Source: Quillaja saponaria (taxonomy: Eukaryota > Streptophyta > Magnoliopsida > Fabales > Quillajaceae). From it: a DNA stretch of 64,000 bases. Shown in pieces: positions 10,846 through 20,976 of this stretch; within the stretch, counting starts at the first letter, position 1, and each line of letters begins with the position of its first letter. The stretch is taken from the NCBI GenBank assembly GCA_029379385.1, contig CM055611.1, positions 434,001 to 498,000 of the forward strand. The letters are read 5' to 3'. The translations under genes were made by a program, and so were the position numbers. A model generated the notes under the pieces. The model saw only the letters and a program-made list of their open reading frames with translations. It was not told where the DNA came from and did not search any database.

Positions 10846-12811
10846 TGTATATAAATTAATAGAATTAATCTCATACCACATGTTTAAAAGATTATTAAGT
10901 ATAAGTAATATTTTATTTCTTTGCCTTATTTGCTTTCTTTTCTTTATTCATCATACTCACCGACTAACTATTTTTTTTATATATAATTCATCTCTTTTGG
11001 CCTTGCTTCTTGTTGTATCCTACTCACTGCCTTCATTTCCGTCTTTTAGCCTTACCTCATGAGATCTTAAGATTTTCTTGTTTTGTTTTCCATCTCACTT
11101 GTTTGTGCAGTCACCCATATTACTAAACCTCCTACACGCTGGTTGTTGTGAATTCTGCCACTTAAGCTCTTAAGTTTCCTAACCTCAGCCCCTGCTCTGT
11201 TCTTTAATTGAGAGGAGGGTTCAGGTCTTGGCCGGAGCAAGTGGACAGCAGGAGTGTTGAAGGCGGTCTATCCCAGCTGAGTAAGTGGGCGGTTTGATGT
11301 TCTCGGGCTTGGTATTTTCCCTGTTTTGGTTGGGTTTATACTTCTCTGTTTTGGTCTATCTCTAATTGTAAATTTATGTTTTTGGGAGGTGTCAGCTCCC
11401 TTTGGTTGTGATGGTAATTCACTGATATGTTGATGGATGATTTGGAGTAAGGTGGTAGCCAAGTCCTATTTTGGTCCTTGCCGTGGGGTTGTAATGTTAT
11501 AGGTGATGGAAGTTTCCTAATTAGGTGAGTTATAGTAATTTATTAAAACTAAACGTGGTGATTGGAGTGTTGTTAAGCACTTAAACACGAGATTTGAAGG
11601 AGTTATAAAGTCTTGATTAAAGATTAGTGAATAAGAGCACATAAGGTAGTTAATAAAATAGAAAATTTAGAATTCTATCATGATAATTTAGATTTGTACA
11701 TGGTAAGTTTATGGAAGTTTAATTAATTAGTAATTAAATTAAATGTTTAAAATAAAAAAATATATATGAGAAATTGATAGAGAACTTAATAAAATCCAGT
11801 ATGTGGAATGGGTACAATTTAAAGGCTTAAAAGAGTAAGTTATACTTAGGGTTAATTAGGATGAATCATGTATTTTAAGAAATTGATTTAGAAGTTATAG
11901 GGGATTAAATATATCATAGGAATTAATTTATATAAGTTTTACTTACTAAACAATTAATTGGAAACATGGAATCTAATCATGTTAATATTAAATGGTGAAA
12001 CTTAAATTCTTGAATAAATAGAAGTAATCGTACTTTATCTTAAATTATTTAGTGAAGTGGTTAAAAAGAATTAATTACAAGATAGTGAATGTAAAAGTTA
12101 CTTTGTATGCTTTGCTTTCTATGTTAAAAGTTGTGAGTTCCAGATATTAAATTGATTTGTATATGAGGTGGAACCTATGATATATGACTGTATGATAAAT
12201 ACAAATACGTACGTGTACAATTAAATTTCGTCATGAGATTAATTAGCAATATATGTATATTATGTGTTGTGTGATGCTGGTATTCTTAGGGTATGTGATT
12301 TTCTTGCTAGGTCTTTATGACTCACTCTTTCTTCTGTGGTTGTTTTTAGTATTAGGAAAGCTTAGTTTGACTCCCCAGGACCTGTTACTTGCCGAACTAC
12401 TTCGGTAAAGTATATCCTGAAATCATATACGTGAAGTTGACAGGGTGACGTTTGCAGTCACTTAGTGTCTTATGCATTATTGTATAAATATTGAGTTTAC
12501 TATATTGGTTTTATGTGTCGTTAGGAGCAGAGCTCTACTGGGTATTGTGATATTGTGGACTATTGTTAATTTGTAAACAGGGTTGTATAAACATGTTATG
12601 TGGTATGTTCCACTTTACGGGAATCTCTGTCAAATTTTCAGTAAATATTATATGTTTAGTAATCAATTCATGATTTTATTATAGAAAAGTATACTTAGTC
12701 TTAACTATAAACTGTTAAGAGTCAGCGGTGCATTGTAGAACATGATTCAAGGTTACGGGGGTATGGTTACCATTCCTCCTGCCAATCATACCTTTATTTG
12801 AAGGTGTGACA
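10846..12811. mobile_element. Probable solo LTR of about 1.97 kb
   Basis: The segment starts TGTATATAAA and ends GGTGTGACA, so it has TGT...ACA ends, and both flanks are the five bases AACTA (10841-10845 and 12812-12816). Internal composition is higher in GC at 11080-11500 and resembles a plant Gypsy LTR. No primer-binding site, polypurine tract or gag-pol reading frame follows, so it would be a solo LTR left by recombination. The 5-base match could be chance. Confidence 0.45.
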
Positions 12812-12816
12812 AACTA

Positions 12817-13351
12817 TGTCAATTTTTTGAAATAAGTTTTTCTTAAATACTATGAATTAAAAATATTTAGAGTATAGTTTCCACGATTATCTATTATTGT
12901 TTTAACTTTTAATGGAAGAAGTTTTATTTTCTTAAATATCCTATGAGTTTTAATATTACATAAATATTTTTTAATTGTTATTTTGATTTAAATATTCTAT
13001 TTTTCATTTTACTACATTTATAATTTTTTGCTATGTTAATATTAATATAATTGTAATTATTTTATGTCTATTGATTTATTTTATCCTAATTCTTTTCAAT
13101 ATTAATGAATCTATCATTTGTAAATAATTATATATCAATAGTAATGAATATTGAACTTCTCAATTTTTTTAATTTAATTAGTTTAAAATAATTATAATAT
13201 TATAAATTAATTTTCTTTCAAAATGATATGAATGAAAAAAAATTATGAGTATAGTTTTTATTATTTTAATATTATTGTATTAATTCTTCCTCCATCTCTA
13301 TAATTTTAAAACAATAATTATATTTTTAAAACTAATTTCTTGATATTTACA
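12817..13351. other. AT-rich junction between the two halves of the duplication
   Basis: AT-rich DNA whose word order recalls 10210-10440. Block A2 begins at 13352. No gene. Confidence 0.5.
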
Positions 13352-16300
13352 TTAATTGTTGATGAACATATATGTAGATATCATAAATACAATTCACAAG
13401 TTCTCTGTGACACAAAAGCTAATGATAACAAAAATGTGATTGTGAGTTGAATTTGGTGTTAAATTATAAATAACTTGTTAAATATAAAGAATTTAATTAT
13501 TGTTAAAGTTCAACATTATTAATATTTATTAATATAAAAAATTACAATTCTATTACTATTAAGATATAGAAGATTTAGAGAAACAGTCATATTCCTTTTA
13601 AAGATTTATTTATCAAAAATCAAAGAGTTAGTAGTTGAATTAAAAGCAGATAAGAATGTAAATTAAATTTTTATAAGGGATATTTTAGGAAATCAGAAGA
13701 TTATTCCATTAGGCCATATATATATATATATATAATTCTACGCTATTAAAATTTCACCTAATGACTTTAGTTGTCCAATGTTATGGTGTCATGTGTCTAA
13801 TGGTGATTTTGCATTGATCAAGTTTGCGGTTTGCCATGTGTTATGTGTATATTGAATGGGTACAATTATGAACTAACTCGAATCCCCCAAAAAATTAGCA
13901 TGAGAAGCAAATTGAATCGAGCTTGCAATCAACAATGGTTGCTTGCAAATGTTAAATTAAGAGGTTAAGACGTTAGGGCCATGAAAATAGCAAGTCAGAC
14001 TACCGAAATCATTGAGTTCATATATGTAATGAGATTGAGGTCGGGATCATGAAGGTCGAGGTCAGGGGAAAAAGGTTGTCGAGAACAAGATGATAAGATT
14101 GAATTTGAAGAAGATATTTAACTATGATTGTATATGTCATTAAGTAAGTTTATGATGGCAATAACATTAGGAGACAGGGTGATCTAATTCTGAATATGGT
14201 CTTACGTTGGAGTGGGTAGAACGATTTTGGTTTAGCAAAAATGGAATCGGTTCAATCTAAGACACTAAGATGACAAGGTTAAGGCCTTCAAAATATTTAA
14301 AGTTACTAGGTCGCCAAACCACAAGGATGGTAAGTTTAGAATTAAGGTCTTGTAGGCCGAGGAGAATAAGATACTCAAATGGTGAGAATGGTATACTTTG
14401 TACTAAATTACACAACTCCCATTGGTTGCAAGATAGATATATAAAACAGTAAAAAATATTTGTATAATACCTACTTCTGCCCTTTCGAGCTCGAATAGAG
14501 AAATTTGGGCTTATACCTATTTTATACATGTAGCTTGGGTGGGAACTTGTTCTATGTACTTATAATATGTCTCATCTTTTTTAACATTCAAATATTAGAT
14601 TCATCATATAGCATGCCTAAGATTGACTTTTCATAATGCTAGGGGCAAACTATATGCTCAGAGGGCCATTTGACTCACTTCATGAATAATTTTTTATTTG
14701 CAATGAACAATTTGATTAAGCAAACAAATTTTATCTTTTTGAGGTTGGTTGCCTTTAACAAATTTTAAATGAAAGACTTGCTTTGAGGTTGTATTCCTCA
14801 AAAGTGGAGCTCTTTGGGTTCTCATGCCACTTAATATGCGATTTATATGTAATTAATTCCTTATTTATGAACATTCTTCGAGGTCGATATGGACCCTCTT
14901 GCTTTTACCGCAATTGGTCTTCTTTTTTCTTCTATCCTGAAACTTAGGCTTTCGGGTTTCACGAGGTCAGCTTATTTAAGCTCTCGTATCTTTGACGCTT
15001 AAGGATCTAAAAATTGTCTAACAAACCAAGCATCGTAGTAAGCTCTTCCATCTCCTCAAGGTCCCACTCCGCCGATGACAAGCTCGATCTTTAGAGTTCG
15101 GAAGGAGTGACACATCTTAGCGTCTTCTATTGTCTATACACTAACTCGGGACAGTTTAAATCATGGGACTATAGCTCATGCATTGACTTGCCTACCTGTA
15201 CCTCGAGCACTAGGTTTCGGAACCTAACATTTTTAGTGGGAATTATCTTACTAAGTTAATGGCCTATGAAAAACACATCAAAAAAATTATGTTTAATTAT
15301 CTAGTTGGTTGTATTGCAATTTCTTATTGGCTTGTTCCCGAGCTATAACTTGTGAAGTAGGCGAGGTGAATCAATGATTCATTGTGCCTCAAGGTATGTG
15401 TTAATACAAATATTAACTAAGCCCAATAAGCCTATGCCCACCAAAAACTCTACAAATACAAGCTTTCACACTCTCAAAAGGCTCTCTCCTTCTCTCTATA
15501 CTTGATTGTTAGATAGCTTTCCCCTTATTTCTCTATATACTTACTTGAGCTTCGGAGTGCTGACAGGTCTCCAGGACCACCTCTGCAGGTCTACTGAAGA
15601 ATGAGTGAAGAAGACATTGAGGAGACCACATCGCCAGGTCTCCAGCTCGGACAAGTAGGAGGCATTGAGGAGACCACCTCGCCAGGTCTCCGGCTCGAAC
15701 AAATCCGACATTAACAGTATGAATTATCCTACTAATTTAATGGAGGAGCTCATAGATTTGATAACCTGAAAATCAAAATGGTTAGATGAATTCATTTATC
15801 ATATATAAACAATTAAATCATGGCATATTATGCAGTTGTTTTGCATGCAGGTTGAATGTGCCAAGGTATATAAGTTGGGGTAAGAAACATGTAATATCAA
15901 GACCACTGGGTTGTGGTGCACCAACGCAGTCTCGGAACGGGGCATGCGACCCCAAAATAACAAAGTAAATCTCACCACGAATATATCATTTCAAGAGAGG
16001 CAATAAATCATGGACTATCCATAGTAATATATACACTAACTTGTAGCATACTAGTGCAGCCCAGGAGACTATTTTTGTATGAATAACAAGAAGCCTCGCG
16101 TGCCATGCAATTAAAATTCCACTGGTGCCTTGGTTTTAGAAGGGAATTATATTAATGCTGGAAGTGCATACAGAACTAAATAAACAAATACAACAAAGAG
16201 CAGAGAGGAGCCATTGGAGACCATTTTTGTACAGCTCATGTGCATGAGCTCCAGGTAACACAATTCTCCAAATGAATCCAAATTCCTCTACAGAAATAGA

Positions 16301-16395
16301 TTCTCTGGTGTAGTGAGAAAGTATGAAAAGAATTCATATGATCCCGCGTTTAAGTCATGACTTCAGTGGTTTCATTTTATGTTTTTTCTATTTTG
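13352..16395. repeat. Right copy of large duplicated block A (A2)
   Basis: Homologous to 1-2450. Two stretches have no counterpart in A1: the solo LTR at 15399-15716 and about 270 bases near 14470-14740. Outside those the copies differ by scattered substitutions and small indels, so the duplication is not very recent but still easily aligned by eye. Confidence 0.85.
15399..15716. mobile_element. Solo LTR, 318 bp
   Basis: It begins TGTTAATA and ends TTAACA, giving inverted TGTTAA/TTAACA ends. It is flanked by the 5-base target duplication GTATG (15394-15398 and 15717-15721). Block A1 has the empty site, reading straight through one GTATG at about 1792-1798. This shows the insertion occurred after the A duplication or was absent from the A1 lineage. 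There is no internal coding region, so it is a solo LTR. Confidence 0.88.
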
Positions 16396-16800
16396 GGTCT
16401 CATATAATTACACAAATTGTTAATCATGTTGCCACTTTACTCTAAAACATATAATTACACATAAATCATCAAAAAATTTAAACCAATTAATTATGAAACA
16501 TACTAAATAATAGACATAAATCAACAAATTTTCTACCAATTTACTATGATATATATATAAACTTAAAGCTCTATAAATTTTGTCCATTTAATCTAAAAAA
16601 TGTAATTCAACATGACAATGAGAAATTTTATGAACTTATTATGAAACAATAATTGGACATAAATCATCAGAACTTTTGTCAATTTATTTATTACATAAAA
16701 AATCACCATATTTTTTCAATTTATGAAATATGTAATTAGACATAATTTAACACAGAGTATGTCATTTTAAATAATTAGACATAAATTATCAAATGCTTTG
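16396..16800. repeat. Degenerate tandem repeat 3' of UGT73 copy 2
   Basis: Repeated words ATAATTAGACATAAAT or close variants, CATCAAA, and TTTACCAATTTA recur at roughly 60-100 base spacing. The same family lies at 7255-7432, 3' of the other UGT73 gene. Confidence 0.5.
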
Positions 16801-17275
16801 CCGCTGTGTTGCTTGAAAACTCCAAGTTTACATGTTGAAGATGCAAACTTGAGAACTTGGAGTTTGCATTTGAAATTGTACGGTGGCAGGTGACATGGCA
16901 TTCAAGAGTTGTAGAGTTCACAGGTTCAACTTGTATACTCCTATATTTTGCTTTGTTTAAATAATTACCTTTAAAACTGTATTATATTCAAAATTATATC
17001 AACCCTGTCGTTATTTTGATTTGTAATGTAAATAAACTGAGCTCAAATTTTATTTAAAAATTTATTTAATTAATAAACACAAGTTCAATCTTTAAAAAAA
17101 AATTCTAATTCAAAAGATCAAGTGAGTGACTTGTTTAATGTATATTATATAAAGTTAACACACATTTTTAATTACTTGATACACGTTTATCCACCTTGTT
17201 TTCTGTTGTAATTAAAAGAAATATAATTACAATTCACGGGAGGATAGAAATAAGTTTGTTTTTATGGAATTTTTT
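16801..17275. other. Intergenic stretch
   Basis: An imperfect inverted pair (AACTCCAAGTTTACATG near 16817 and AACTTGGAGTTTGCAT near 16853) could form a hairpin. Nothing else is recognised. Confidence 0.4.
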
Positions 17276-17358
17276 ATTCTAGGATACAATTATTGGATGA
17301 CAAAGAGCACAAGACAAGAAACAATGAAACATAAGAAGACAGAGCTCAAAATCGGAAA

Positions 17359-18897
17359 TCAAATTGTTTTTGTTTTCAGCTTCGAACGGTCCTCTCTCAA
17401 CCGCTTAAGGTCTTCAATTGCTGCGGTTAGATTATTGTAGGAGGACCCCCCAGTTGAAGCAGCTTTCCAAGCTTTTTCTCCAAGTTCCCGGGCCCGCCTT
17501 CTGATTTGTACAGCCTCATCACCACCGTCCATTATCTTCCTCACAGCATTCTCAATTTTGTCTCTACTTACCAAGCTTTTAGCGACGGTGAACAACATGA
17601 TCCACTCCTCTGAACCAACCACCACCCCATTCCCATGCACCTGCGTGATTAGCTTCTCATTATAGAATTGCTCGGCGAATACTGGCCACGTGATCAAAGG
17701 AACGCCTGCTGTGATTCCCTCAATCGTAGAATTCCAGCCGCAATGCGTCAAGAAACATCCCAATGATGGATGATCCAAAACCAGCACCTGTGGGGCCCAT
17801 CCCCTTACAATCAAACCTTTATTTTCTGTTTTCATTCTTTCCTCAAACCCTTTAGGCAACCATGTCTTCTCCCCATCGTCATTAACATCGATTTGTTTAT
17901 CTTTTCCGCGAACCACCCAAACAAATTGATGCCCAGATAACTCTAACCCGCATGCAATCTCATAGAGTTGTTTATCAGGGAATTGACATCCGCTGCCGAA
18001 ACAAACATAAACAACTGAGTTTGGTTCCTTCGAGTTGAGCCAATTGATGACAAGGTTATTGTCATGCTCATCACTCTTGAATACCCTCTCTGCCTTCTCT
18101 TTGGCATTTCGGTGAACAATTGCTGCGGCAGGTCCAATGTGCCAAACCTTGTGACCCGTTATTTTCTTGTAATGCTCTGTGTATTCTGTTTCGATCTCCG
18201 CGAAATTGTTGAGAATAATTCCGTAGCTCTTCATCTCAGTTTCTTTATGCTGATCCATGAGTTGGGCAGCCGGGTCCGCTATGTCCTTTCGATCGTGTTC
18301 CGGAAGCTGAGAACGGGTCAAGATGATCGGGTGAGGAAGACCCGGAACCACAAATGGATCCGAATCCGAACTCAATCTTCGGTGCGGGGAGTCGGGAGAT
18401 CGAATAGATTCCATCAAACAGAGCGCGAAAGTACTCCACGGGTAGAAAATGAGTCTCGGGATACCCATCCGATTAGCAAATTCGGAGGCCCACGGGTAAA
18501 ACGTGTCGGCAATTATACAATCGGGTGGATTTCGGGTCATGAAATCTTCCATCTGTTTCTGCATTAGCATGAGGGCCCTGTGTAGCTTAATGGCGGTCTC
18601 CAAGTCAGTGACGTTGCTGAGATTTTCAATCCCATGAGGAAGGCCTAGCTCTGTGGCTGACCATTCAACGGTGTGGATGCCAATGTGCTCGCCGGAATCT
18701 CTGTCTTCGTCAATGGATTTCTGAAGTAGGTCAGCGTTGAAAGGAGTGGTAATGATAGTCACATGCTCACCGCGTGAAGCAAAGATACGAGCCAATTCAG
18801 AGAGTGGGATGATGTGACCCGGAGATATGAAAGGTATGAAGTGAATTTTCAGAGGAGTAGTGGCCGGCTGCAAGTGGGTGGAGTCCATGAAAGCCAA
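17359..18897 (-). CDS. UDP-glycosyltransferase, UGT73-like (copy 2)
   Basis: Intronless 512-residue glycosyltransferase, the paralogue of the gene at 7504-9033. It keeps the catalytic histidine H28 (SPGHIIP), the aspartate D131 and a complete PSPG box at 367-410 ending in glutamine. By hand comparison about 27 of 509 residues differ from copy 1. Several differences lie in regions that line acceptor pockets in this family: Y152, W154 and S155 here versus F, G, C; LMDQHKETE versus FMDQCKEAA; and FAEQF versus YSEQF at the PSPG end. The Tyr-Pro-Trp-Ser version looks more like the family norm, so copy 1 is the likelier diverged one. The C-terminus is three residues longer because the stop codon is shifted. 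It lies about 2 kb from the UGT91-like gene, same strand. Acceptor unknown; function as a sugar transferase is well supported. Confidence 0.95.
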   Translation of the reverse strand: MAFMDSTHLQPATTPLKIHFIPFISPGHIIPLSELARIFASRGEHVTIITTPFNADLLQKSIDEDRDSGEHIGIHTVEWSATELGLPHGIENLSNVTDLETAIKLHRALMLMQKQMEDFMTRNPPDCIIADTFYPWASEFANRMGIPRLIFYPWSTFALCLMESIRSPDSPHRRLSSDSDPFVVPGLPHPIILTRSQLPEHDRKDIADPAAQLMDQHKETEMKSYGIILNNFAEIETEYTEHYKKITGHKVWHIGPAAAIVHRNAKEKAERVFKSDEHDNNLVINWLNSKEPNSVVYVCFGSGCQFPDKQLYEIACGLELSGHQFVWVVRGKDKQIDVNDDGEKTWLPKGFEERMKTENKGLIVRGWAPQVLVLDHPSLGCFLTHCGWNSTIEGITAGVPLITWPVFAEQFYNEKLITQVHGNGVVVGSEEWIMLFTVAKSLVSRDKIENAVRKIMDGGDEAVQIRRRARELGEKAWKAASTGGSSYNNLTAAIEDLKRLREDRSKLKTKTI

Positions 18898-19080
18898 CAG
18901 TGGAAGCTAGTTAATTATTACAGATACTACAGAAAACGAGTGCAGTACTTGTACTTATATGCATAGTAATGACAATTTTCATTTTTTTTTTTTTTTTTAT
19001 ATTTTCGGTTCCCACGCATAACCTGCAAGCCCCGCGTGCCACGCCGTTAAAATTTCATTGATGATTTTGTTTCGGACAAG
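18898..19080 (-). promoter_or_regulatory. UGT73 copy 2 upstream region
   Basis: It aligns with the upstream of copy 1, including the TATA-like ATATAAGTA word, a T run near 18980 and one copy of the CCGCGTGCCACGCC-TTAAAAT motif (two in copy 1). Homology fades near 19080. Confidence 0.45.
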
Positions 19081-19465
19081 CAAGAATTTTATCGAAGAAG
19101 ACTTAAGACTTATTAAAATAATAAATATAAACATATTATATTATTTAATATAATAGTTAATTATGATTTTAATACTGTATGATAAATAATTTTTATTTTA
19201 AAATATTTTTAATTCTAAGTCTCATATTTATTATATTTTAGTTAATTAATTTTTGACAATATTAACACAATTCTTACATAAATACCGTTTCTTATGCTAC
19301 ACTCGTCGCAAGTTTATATAATTAAGAAATTAAATTTATATATATATATATATAGATATTTTATTCATAGTTTTGCATACTTTAGTAATGAAAATCATAA
19401 AACAAAAGACTTGTTATATATAATTTGTTTAAAAAAAAATAAAAAACAAAAAATAACCTGATTAA
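19081..19465. other. AT-rich intergenic stretch
   Basis: AT-rich DNA including a TA run near 19337-19353. No gene. Confidence 0.55.
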
Positions 19466-20976
19466 AAGTACTGGGTTTGTTTTAGAAAAAGACCTAGCAA
19501 AAACTCCCAAAATTGATCTTTCATTCCTTGGAAATTCTTAGACGGACCCTATTTATAGACTGCATAATTTTAACCACCTTACTCAAATCTTCATCCCAAT
19601 TCTTATACAGTTTTTCTTTGGAAAAATCCAGCAACCATCTCCGTATATACAACCAGCCTAATAATTTTTATCTTAAATTAAGGAATATGATTCTTTAAAA
19701 TTATGTAAGAGGAAATTAATTAATTATGGCTTTTGCAGACTTAATTTTAAAATATATATTTTTTCATTAACATTGTAATATAATACAGATTTATTTCTAT
19801 AAATTATTAAATTAGTAAAAAAAAGATTTGATATCGTGTCTAGATAGATTCGAGTTAGATTTATACACCATTATCTATGAATTTTTTTGCTTGGATTAGA
19901 TCAAGTTCATTTTGACTATAGATTGAGTCATAACCATTATCATCCCTAGTCGTTATTTTTTTATTTAAAAAAATAACTGATTTTTATTAACATTTTAATA
20001 TAATATAGATTTATTTTTATAAAGTATTAAATTCATAAACAAAATTAATAAAAAAGACTTGATATCGCTTCTCTATGAATTCGAGTCAGATTTATACACT
20101 ATTATCTATGAATTTTTTTGCTTGGATTAGATCAAGTTCATTTTGACTCTAGATTGAGTGATAACCATTATCATCCCTAGTCGTTATTTTTTTAATTTTT
20201 TTGTAAAAAACAAAAATTGATTTTGCTATTTTTCATTTATACATACACAACTTTTTTTTTTTACCCACTTGTTATTTTTTACTCGCTTATTATGTCAAGG
20301 AATTCGCCGGTCCACAAAACCTCCGTCTACATTAATTTCAACCGAATGTGACAGTAAGGACGTAACTTTAAACAATGTTAAAGTAAAAGACCCGCTCATA
20401 GGGAAGAGGTCCAATTTTCATATTCTGCTATTTTGCAGTGTCTATTAAGCACCCATGTTTGACACGAATGTCATATTTTTTGGAAATTTTTTAGCACCAT
20501 GACTTCTCTTGTTTCAAGACGAGTCTAATTCCAACACCATAGCAAGAAACTCAACTGATAGAAAAGATAGTCACTGCTTCTAATTATTTTCTAACTTTGC
20601 AGCAAGTTGCTTGATGAACAACTCCTAAGTATACTCTGTTTAGCCTAATCTGCGTTTGTTTTAAATCATACAATTGAAGGCAAACACAATATTGAATCCC
20701 TCACTTATTCATTGAAGCAACAGCAACATGTTTCACCTACACTACATCAAAGCTTTCATTATTGAAAGCAGCAAAAAATACGAAAAACTGCCAAGCAATA
20801 TTGATATTGATGATAAAAGAGAAATAGCTCAACAAAGATGCAATTTTTAGGAATAGAGGATTTATGCTCTAATTCCTCTTAAGAGACCTGTAATTTTTGA
20901 AGAATTCAAGTAGATCACCCATGTATTTCTCATGTTTGTCTTTGTCCCCAAATACCTTACTCATCTCTGTTACCTT
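19466..20976. repeat. Block C2: UGT91 3' end and downstream flank
   Basis: Counterpart of 4013-5376. It includes the last 36 codons of the UGT91-like gene and about 1.4 kb downstream of it. Unlike C1 it is continuous with the complete gene. Confidence 0.85.
19736..20197. repeat. 231-bp tandem duplication in block C2
   Basis: Two direct copies (about 19736-19966 and 19967-20197). Landmarks such as ATTCGAGT at 19848/20079 and ATAACCATTATCATCCC at 19930/20161 recur at the same 231-base spacing. C1 has a single unit, so this duplication arose in C2 or was lost from C1. Confidence 0.8.
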
